DNA of 64,000 bases, taken from positions 1 to 64,000 of the forward strand of contig JAZRUW010000015.1 in NCBI GenBank assembly GCA_045652745.1. Direction: 5' to 3'. The notes below the pieces were generated by a model. The model was given only the letters and a program-made list of their open reading frames with translations, was not told the DNA's origin and ran no database searches. Below are positions 58,553 to 64,000 of this stretch, in pieces. Source of the stretch: RGIG2041 sp045652745 (GTDB lineage: Bacteria; Bacillota; Clostridia; UBA1381; UMGS1253). Numbering within the stretch: position 1 is the stretch's first letter; each line of letters begins with the position of its first letter. The translations under genes were made by a program, and so were the position numbers.

Positions 58553-59581
58553 TTACAGTTTTTCTGCGATTTCGTAAATGAGATTTTCGGTCTTTTCCCA
58601 GCCGAGACATGGATCGGTGATGGATTTGCCGAATACGTGTTCACCGACACTTTGTGCGCCGTCTTCCAGATAACTTTCAATCATCAGTCCTTTAACAAGT
58701 CGTTTGATATCGCCGTTCTGGTTACGGCTGTGGACGATATCTTTTGCTATACGAATTTGTTCTAGATATTTTTTGCCGGAGTTATTGTGGTTTGTGTCTA
58801 CAATAACGGACGGATTTGTAAGCTTGGATTGTTCGTAAAGTTCTTTGACGCGCAGAAGGTCTTCGTAGTGATAGTTCGAGCAGTTGCGTCCCGCGTAGTC
58901 GATATAGCCGCGCAAAATAGCATGCGCATAAGGATTGCCGTCGCTGGTGACCTCCCAGCCGCGATAGAGGAAGGTATGGCTGCTTTGAGCGGCAACGATG
59001 GAATTCATCATCACGCTTAAATCGCCGCTTGTAGGATTTTTCATACCGACCGGAGCTTCGATACCGCTGGCAGTGAGGCGATGCTGTTGATTTTCCACGG
59101 AGCGCGCACCGATGGCTACATAGGACAAAAGGTCGGAAAGATAGCGATAGTTTTCCGGATAAAGCATTTCATCGGCACAGGTGAAACTGTAATCGCGCAG
59201 TGCCGTAAGATGCAGGTCGCGGATGGCAACGATACCTTTGTACATGTCCGGCTTTGCATCCGGATCGGGCTGGTGAAGCATACCTTTATAGCCCTGACCG
59301 GTTGTGCGCGGTTTATTGGTGTAAATTCTGGGAATCATGATGATTTTATCCGATACACGGTCTGCCACCTTGCGCAAGCGGGAAAGGTATTCCAAAACAG
59401 GCTCTCGGTGGTCAGCCGAGCATGGGCCGATGATTAAAATGAATTTATCATCGGTGCCGTCAAAGATGGCCTTGATTTTTGCATCGCGCTCAGTTTTCGT
59501 ATTGACCATGCACTCTGTAAGCGAATATTCTTTTTTTACCTCCTGCGGAATGGGGAGTTTTCTGTGGAATGTCATTGCCAT
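58553..59581 (-). CDS. aroF: DAHP synthase, class I (AroF/G type)
   Basis: A 342-residue 3-deoxy-7-phosphoheptulonate synthase, first step of the shikimate pathway. Landmarks: ILIIGPCSADHREPVLEY, PRIYTNKPRTTGQGYKGMLHQPDPDA, GARSVENQQHR, PVGMKNPTSGD and IVDTNHNNSGKKYLEQ. It is the AroFGH type with an N-terminal regulatory extension rather than the AroA/KDOPS type. The start at 59581 follows GAGGTAA. It is first in the operon and sits directly behind an attenuator. Confidence 0.95.
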   Translation of the reverse strand: MAMTFHRKLPIPQEVKKEYSLTECMVNTKTERDAKIKAIFDGTDDKFILIIGPCSADHREPVLEYLSRLRKVADRVSDKIIMIPRIYTNKPRTTGQGYKGMLHQPDPDAKPDMYKGIVAIRDLHLTALRDYSFTCADEMLYPENYRYLSDLLSYVAIGARSVENQQHRLTASGIEAPVGMKNPTSGDLSVMMNSIVAAQSSHTFLYRGWEVTSDGNPYAHAILRGYIDYAGRNCSNYHYEDLLRVKELYEQSKLTNPSVIVDTNHNNSGKKYLEQIRIAKDIVHSRNQNGDIKRLVKGLMIESYLEDGAQSVGEHVFGKSITDPCLGWEKTENLIYEIAEKL

Positions 59582-59604
59582 TTAGATTACCTCTGCTTTC
59601 TAAA

Positions 59605-59649
59605 ATAAAAAATCCGCATTATTTATGCCAAAAGCATAACGAATGCGGA
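59605..59649 (-). terminator. Attenuator terminator before aroF
   Basis: On the minus strand TCCGCATT, a small internal loop and TATGC pair across a short TTTT-containing loop (59611-59649), followed by TTTTTTTATTTT. It lies between the leader peptide and aroF. CGAAT at the leader stop could pair with ATTCG of this stem as an antiterminator; that pairing is inference. Confidence 0.82.
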
Positions 59650-59683
59650 CTGTCCGTTGCGGAACATGGTGTATATACACCGT

Positions 59684-59749
59684 TTAATTCGCGAGAGACG
59701 GGCAGCCCTGGACAAAGTAATAAAAGAAATAAAAATACTTTTTCAACAT
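59684..59749 (-). CDS. Phe/Tyr-rich attenuation leader peptide
   Basis: ATG at 59749 starts a 21-residue frame whose residues 5-12 read YFYFFYYF, four Tyr and four Phe in a row, ending TAA at 59684. GGGAGG (59760-59765) lies 10 bases upstream. A strong terminator follows, then aroF-pheA-aroA-tyrA. Stalling of the ribosome at Phe/Tyr codons when those amino acids are short would prevent termination. The frame is too short and too biased to be anything else plausible. Confidence 0.9.
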   Translation of the reverse strand: MLKKYFYFFYYFVQGCPSLAN

Positions 59750-59784
59750 TATGACTGCGCCTCCCATTTGATTTATTACTGCAT

Positions 59785-59813
59785 ATTTTACGCCTGTTTT
59801 TGGTATTTGTCAA
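59785..59813 (-). promoter_or_regulatory. Promoter of the aromatic amino acid operon
   Basis: Minus strand TTGACA (59808-59813), 17-bp spacer, TAAAAT (59785-59790). Predicted start near 59778, just before the leader-peptide ribosome site. Confidence 0.8.
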
Positions 59814-59837
59814 TACTTTTAAATAAATTTATTTCAA

Positions 59838-60070
59838 CATATCGATTTCCTGCAGACCTGCGACTGCTGAGCAGTTTGACCGTTGCTGTTGTACCAGCCA
59901 CATAGGAAGTTTCGGTGATTTTTCGCACAAAACTGTCTGCTGCATTTGCTGCACATATCCACGCCTGTTTTAAATTCGGTCGGGCTTTCGCAGTTGACAA
60001 CCTGTCGCCAGAATTGCAGATATTCGTCTTTCATACTGTCAATTATTTTTATGCGTTTACCCAAATCCAT
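59838..60070 (-). pseudogene. Remnant of an M20 peptidase with internal deletion
   Basis: From ATG 60070 (with GGGTGA upstream) the frame gives EYLQFWRQVVNCESPTEFKTGVD, close to the start of the intact M20 peptidase at 20055. Then a shifted frame gives VRKITETSYVAGTTATVKLL, which matches the region before the RPAME motif in the C-terminal half of M20 enzymes. The middle of the gene, with most metal ligands, is gone. What remains ends at the aroF promoter. Confidence 0.75.
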
Positions 60071-60085
60071 TTTATCACCCCAAGG

Positions 60086-60112
60086 GAAAAAGGGCAGAAA
60101 AAATCTGCCCTT
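60086..60112 (-). terminator. Terminator of carB-dapF
   Basis: AAGGGCAGA (60090-60098) pairs with TCTGCCCTT (60104-60112), with T's following on the minus strand. Confidence 0.85.
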
Positions 60113-60119
60113 GGTTTCA

Positions 60120-63100
60120 TTAGTATTCAATTACGCCCTCGTATACGAGTTCTGCGTTACCCGTCAGGTATACAGCTTTATCTGTATAGCGAACGATGAG
60201 CTCGCCACCCTTGACGCGAACAACGATGTCCTCGTCTTTTAAGCAGTAGCCGTTTTCAACAGCTGCAACTACGGCCGCACACGCGCCTGTACCGCAGGCC
60301 GGTGTTTCGCCGTTGCCGCGCTCCCATACGCGCATACGGATGGTTTTGTTGTCAACCACGCGTACGAATTCTGTATTGATACGTTCCGGGAAGAGTTCGC
60401 TGTTTTCAAATTGCGGTCCGATTTCGGCAACGTCAATATTGTCTACACGGTCGCAGAATACGACGCAGTGCGGATTGCCCATGGAAACACAGGAAATATT
60501 GTATGTCTTGCCGCCGATGGTGACAGGCTCGTTGATAATTTTTTCTTTATCAAAGTTTGCCGGCAGTTTTTCCGGTGCAAATTCTGCCTTGCCCATGTTC
60601 ACACAAGCACTGCGCACCAGACCGTTGTAGAGGTATACTTTTACCTCTTTAATACCGCTGGCGGTTTCGATGGTCATCTTTTCTTTCTTGACAAAATCAT
60701 TGTCGTAGAGATATTTAGCAACACAACGGATGGAGTTGCCGGCCATCTGACCTTCGCTGCCGTCTACGTTGAACATGCGCATCTTCATATCGGCAATGTG
60801 TGATTTTTCAATCAAAACCATACCGTCGCCGCCGATGCCGTAATGACGGTCGGTAAAGTTGATAGCGAGCGGTTCCGGACAAGTGATTTTGCCCTTATAG
60901 TTGTCGAAGAAGATATAGTCATCGCCCGTGCCCTGCATTTTGAGGAACTTGAGTTTTTGTTTGTTTGTTCTGAGCGCGGTGATGTTTACAAGTTCGGTAT
61001 TTTGTTGGTTAAAGCGACTTAAGATGATATCTGCGAGGGCATTTGCGGTATCCGGGCTGGTAAGACAGGCTACGGACAGACGAAGTGCCTGCATATGCAG
61101 TTTGATGTACGCTTCAATTTCCTCCGGCTTGCCGCCGTTGGTGTAAACGATGTAATCAAATGCCTTGTTTTCCAGCATTTCGCTGACGTTTTCATCGGCA
61201 ACGGCAACGACATCAATGCCGAGCGCTTCGATTAATTCTGCGCATGCCGGAGCAGCATAGATTTTGATTTTTGCATCGTCGAATTTCTTTGCAAGCTGCA
61301 GAAGCTCGTAGCGGTCTTTCATGTGCATGTTGATATACACGCCGTTTCTGCCCTGCAGATTAAAGCCTGCGGAAACCAGACCCTTAAAGAGTGCTTCGTT
61401 TAAGGTTCTGCCGATACCGAGCACTTCACCGGTGGACTTCATTTCCGGACCGAGAATCGAGTTGATGCCCGAAAGCTTTTCAAACGAGAACACCGGTACC
61501 TTTACGGTAAAGTACGGGGAGGATTTATACAATCCCGTGCCGTAACCGAGCGATTTTAAAGGCTCGCCCTGCATTACGCGTGTCGCCAAATCGACCATCG
61601 GAACACCCGTTACCTTACTGATGTACGGTACGGTTCTCGATGCACGCGGATTTACCTCGATAACGTAAAGCTCATTTTGGTAAATGAGGTACTGAATGTT
61701 GATTAAGCCCTGTGTCTTTAAAGAAAGCGCAAGTTTTTCGGAGCAGGAGATAATCTTTTCGAGCATGATGTCGCTTACGCTAAACGGCGGATATACGGCA
61801 ATCGAGTCACCGCTGTGTACGCCGGCACGTTCTACGTGTTCCATGATACCCGGAATGAGGACATCTTCACCGTCGGAGATAACGTCCACCTCGAGTTCCT
61901 TACCCATCATATATTTGTCGATGAGCACCGGATTTTCTATTCTTTGCGCCAAAATCATGTTCATGTAGCGTTCTACGTCTTCGTTGGTATGTGCGATGGT
62001 CATGTTCTGACCGCCGATAACATAGGACGGACGAAGCAGTACCGGGAAGCCTAAAGTGTTTGCCGCTTCAAGCGCACCTGCCATATCCATAGCGGTGAGC
62101 GCCTGCGGACGCTTGATGGAAAAACGCTCCAAAAGTGCGTCAAACTGTTCGCGGTCTTCGGCCATATCAATGCTCTCCGCGCTGGTACCTAAAATCTTGA
62201 TACCGCTTTCGGATAAGAATTTAACCAGCTTGATTGCAGTCTGGCCACCGAAGGCAACTACGACACCGCTCGGCTTTTCCACCTCAATGACGTTCATAAC
62301 GTCTTCCGGTGTCAGCGGTTCGAAATACAAACGGTCTGCTGTATCGAAGTCTGTGGAAACGGTTTCCGGATTGTTATTGATAATGACAACCTCGTAGCCC
62401 ATTTTCTTGAGTGTCCATACACAGTGTACGGAAGAGTAGTCAAACTCAATACCCTGGCCGATACGAATCGGGCCGGAGCCGAGCACGATGATTTTTTCGC
62501 CGGTAGTTTCCAGTTCGCGCGCTTCACAATGGTTGTCGTAACTGGAGTAGAAATACGGGGTTTGCGCCTTAAACTCGCCGCCGCAGGTATCTACCATCTT
62601 GTAGACACAACTTTTGTGCATCGGCACTTTGCAGCCCGAAAGTCTTTCCAATGCTGCATCCGGATAGCCGAGTTTTTTACCTTCCAGATATTTTGCTTCA
62701 TCTAAATTGCCCGGAAGCGAATTCTCGAATGCAACCAGATTTAAAAGTTTAGACAAAAACCACTTGTCAATTCTGGTGATTTCGTGAATTCTGTCCAGAC
62801 TTACGCCGCGGCGAAGCGCTTCGTAAACTGCAAAAATTCTCTGGTCGTCCATGCGCGCCATTGCGGCTTCGATGTCCTCTTCTTCCTGCATCTTCTTCAG
62901 TTGCAGGGTGTCGAGGCCGATTTCTGCACCGCGTACCGCTTTCATAATCGCCATTTCAAAAGTCGGACCGATGGACATAACCTCACCGGTGGCTTTCATG
63001 GCTGTGCCGAGCTTGCGCTGTGCGTAAACGAACTTATCAAACGGCCATTTCGGGAATTTTACAACAATATAGTCAACAGCCGGCTCGAAGCACGCCCATG

Positions 63101-64000
63101 TGCTGCCGGTTACGTCGTTTCTGATTTCGTCTAAGGTATAGCCAAGCGCAATTTTGGTGGTTACCTTTGCAATCGGATAGCCTGTTGCCTTACTTGCAAG
63201 CGCACTTGAACGCGATACGCGCGGGTTTACCTCGATAACCGCATAGTCAAAGCTGTTCGGGTCAAGGGCAAACTGTACGTTACAGCCGCCTTCGATTTTC
63301 AGCGCGGTGATGATGTCGAGCGCCGCCTGGCTGAGCATAGTGTATTCTTTTTTGGAGAGTGTTACGGCCGGAGCCACAACGATGGAGTCACCGGTATGAA
63401 TACCTACCGGGTCAAAGTTTTCCATCGAGCAGATGGTGATGGCGTTGCCGGCGGCATCGCGCATAACCTCAAACTCTACTTCTTTCCAGCCGTAGATGTA
63501 TTTTTCTACAAGAATCTGTGTAATCGGGGAGAGCAAAAGACCATTTGCGGCGATTTTGCGGAATTCATCCTCATTATAGGCCACACCGCCGCCTGCACCG
63601 CCTAAGGTAAAGGCCGGACGGATGATGACCGGATAGCCGATGCGCGTTGCAATTTCGGTTGCAGCCTCCAAATCCGTTGCAATATCTGACGGGATACACG
63701 GCTGACCGAGTTCGAGCATCGTCTGCTTAAACAAATCGCGGTCTTCGGCTTTGATGATGGCTTCTTCATTTGTACCGATGAGTTTTACACCCATGCGGGA
63801 CAAAAAGCCTTCCTCGGAAAGTTGCATTGCAATTGTCAGACCGGTCTGCCCGCCGAGAGAAGCGAGCAAACTGTCCGGACGCTCTTTTTCAATAATACGC
63901 TTAATGGTTTCCGGCGTAAGCGGCTCTAAATAGATTTCGTCCGCCATGGCCTTATCGGTCATGATGGTTGCCGGATTGGAATTCACAAGCACGATGTCGA
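60120..64000 (-). CDS. carB: CarB-DapF fusion, 5'-truncated by window edge
   Basis: One uninterrupted frame. The first about 1018 visible residues are the carbamoyl-phosphate synthase large subunit, lacking only about 40 N-terminal residues outside the window. Two ATP-grasp halves are seen (IIRPAFTLGGAGGG; LLRPSYVIGGQNM), with IIVLGSGPIRIGQGIEFDYSSVH between them and an MGS-like domain at the end. From 60938 to the stop is a full 272-residue diaminopimelate epimerase (KMQGTGDDYIFFDN, GIGGDGMVLI, GNSIRCVAKYLYD, GNPHCVVF, ETPACGTGACA). In DapF the usual first catalytic Cys (MCGN) is Ala (MAGN, DapF residue 66); the second (ACGTG) is kept. No ribosome site precedes the DapF part. carA is not in the window. 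Confidence 0.93.
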   Translation of the reverse strand, partial: DIVLVNSNPATIMTDKAMADEIYLEPLTPETIKRIIEKERPDSLLASLGGQTGLTIAMQLSEEGFLSRMGVKLIGTNEEAIIKAEDRDLFKQTMLELGQPCIPSDIATDLEAATEIATRIGYPVIIRPAFTLGGAGGGVAYNEDEFRKIAANGLLLSPITQILVEKYIYGWKEVEFEVMRDAAGNAITICSMENFDPVGIHTGDSIVVAPAVTLSKKEYTMLSQAALDIITALKIEGGCNVQFALDPNSFDYAVIEVNPRVSRSSALASKATGYPIAKVTTKIALGYTLDEIRNDVTGSTWACFEPAVDYIVVKFPKWPFDKFVYAQRKLGTAMKATGEVMSIGPTFEMAIMKAVRGAEIGLDTLQLKKMQEEEDIEAAMARMDDQRIFAVYEALRRGVSLDRIHEITRIDKWFLSKLLNLVAFENSLPGNLDEAKYLEGKKLGYPDAALERLSGCKVPMHKSCVYKMVDTCGGEFKAQTPYFYSSYDNHCEARELETTGEKIIVLGSGPIRIGQGIEFDYSSVHCVWTLKKMGYEVVIINNNPETVSTDFDTADRLYFEPLTPEDVMNVIEVEKPSGVVVAFGGQTAIKLVKFLSESGIKILGTSAESIDMAEDREQFDALLERFSIKRPQALTAMDMAGALEAANTLGFPVLLRPSYVIGGQNMTIAHTNEDVERYMNMILAQRIENPVLIDKYMMGKELEVDVISDGEDVLIPGIMEHVERAGVHSGDSIAVYPPFSVSDIMLEKIISCSEKLALSLKTQGLINIQYLIYQNELYVIEVNPRASRTVPYISKVTGVPMVDLATRVMQGEPLKSLGYGTGLYKSSPYFTVKVPVFSFEKLSGINSILGPEMKSTGEVLGIGRTLNEALFKGLVSAGFNLQGRNGVYINMHMKDRYELLQLAKKFDDAKIKIYAAPACAELIEALGIDVVAVADENVSEMLENKAFDYIVYTNGGKPEEIEAYIKLHMQALRLSVACLTSPDTANALADIILSRFNQQNTELVNITALRTNKQKLKFLKMQGTGDDYIFFDNYKGKITCPEPLAINFTDRHYGIGGDGMVLIEKSHIADMKMRMFNVDGSEGQMAGNSIRCVAKYLYDNDFVKKEKMTIETASGIKEVKVYLYNGLVRSACVNMGKAEFAPEKLPANFDKEKIINEPVTIGGKTYNISCVSMGNPHCVVFCDRVDNIDVAEIGPQFENSELFPERINTEFVRVVDNKTIRMRVWERGNGETPACGTGACAAVVAAVENGYCLKDEDIVVRVKGGELIVRYTDKAVYLTGNAELVYEGVIEY

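Overview
The window looks like chromosome of an endospore-forming, anaerobic member of the Bacillota, class Clostridia. The evidence is spoIIID and spoVT, an S-layer-homology surface protein, a PPi-dependent phosphofructokinase, TPP and T-box leaders, CarD, and many promoters of the form TTGACA-17 bp-TATAAT. Base composition is moderate, with AT-rich islands at about 1-2.7 kb and 43.0-43.9 kb. I cannot place it below class. Both edges cut a gene: an SLH protein on the left and a carB-dapF fusion on the right.

Layout. 0-2.6 kb: 3' end of an SLH protein, then a divergent XRE regulator / diguanylate cyclase pair. 2.6-5.9 kb: a TPP-riboswitch thiamine salvage cassette (thiM, thiE, HAD-thiD fusion) bracketed by two related terminator-containing repeats and abutting a C-terminally truncated MocR regulator. 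7.0-9.9 kb: an ECF S component, an sdpRI-type operon with two operators around its promoter, a small helical protein and a LOG-family protein. 9.9-14.6 kb: a lone class II glutaminase-like protein, asnS, asnA and a HAD phosphatase. 14.6-17.3 kb: a T-box in front of an XRE-cupin-acyl-CoA ligase. 17.4-29.3 kb: a transporter and peptidase block (two MATE, DMT, CPA2, ClC, OPT, two M20 peptidases). 29.5-33.4 kb: mnmE, jag, yidC, yidD, rnpA, rpmH on the minus strand, without dnaA. 33.6-41.3 kb: nadE, initiator tRNA, spoIIID, PPi-PFK, an aldo/keto reductase, purC, a PqqD/S26 peptidase pair, a metallochaperone and a serine hydrolase. 41.4-44.4 kb: rlmD, a symmetric hairpin array leading into a four-helix-bundle (S23) gene, a membrane protein and a flavodoxin. 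44.5-48.9 kb: a two-gene operon of a 1164-residue P-loop NTPase and a HEPN-like partner. 48.9-54.8 kb: carD, an MFS transporter, spoVT, secG, hflX, a YigZ protein and trxA. 54.8-59.8 kb: aroF-pheA-aroA-tyrA behind a Phe/Tyr-rich leader peptide and attenuator. 59.8-64 kb: an M20 peptidase remnant and carB-dapF.

How the genes work together. Amino-acid supply is sensed in two ways: a T-box (best read as Ile) controls an acyl-CoA ligase, and a leader peptide controls the Phe/Tyr pathway. Thiamine is salvaged from its two ring precursors under TPP control. The least explained parts are the hairpin array with its S23 gene and the NTPase/HEPN-like operon. These are the best candidates for undescribed systems. 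All family assignments come from reading motifs, with no database search.
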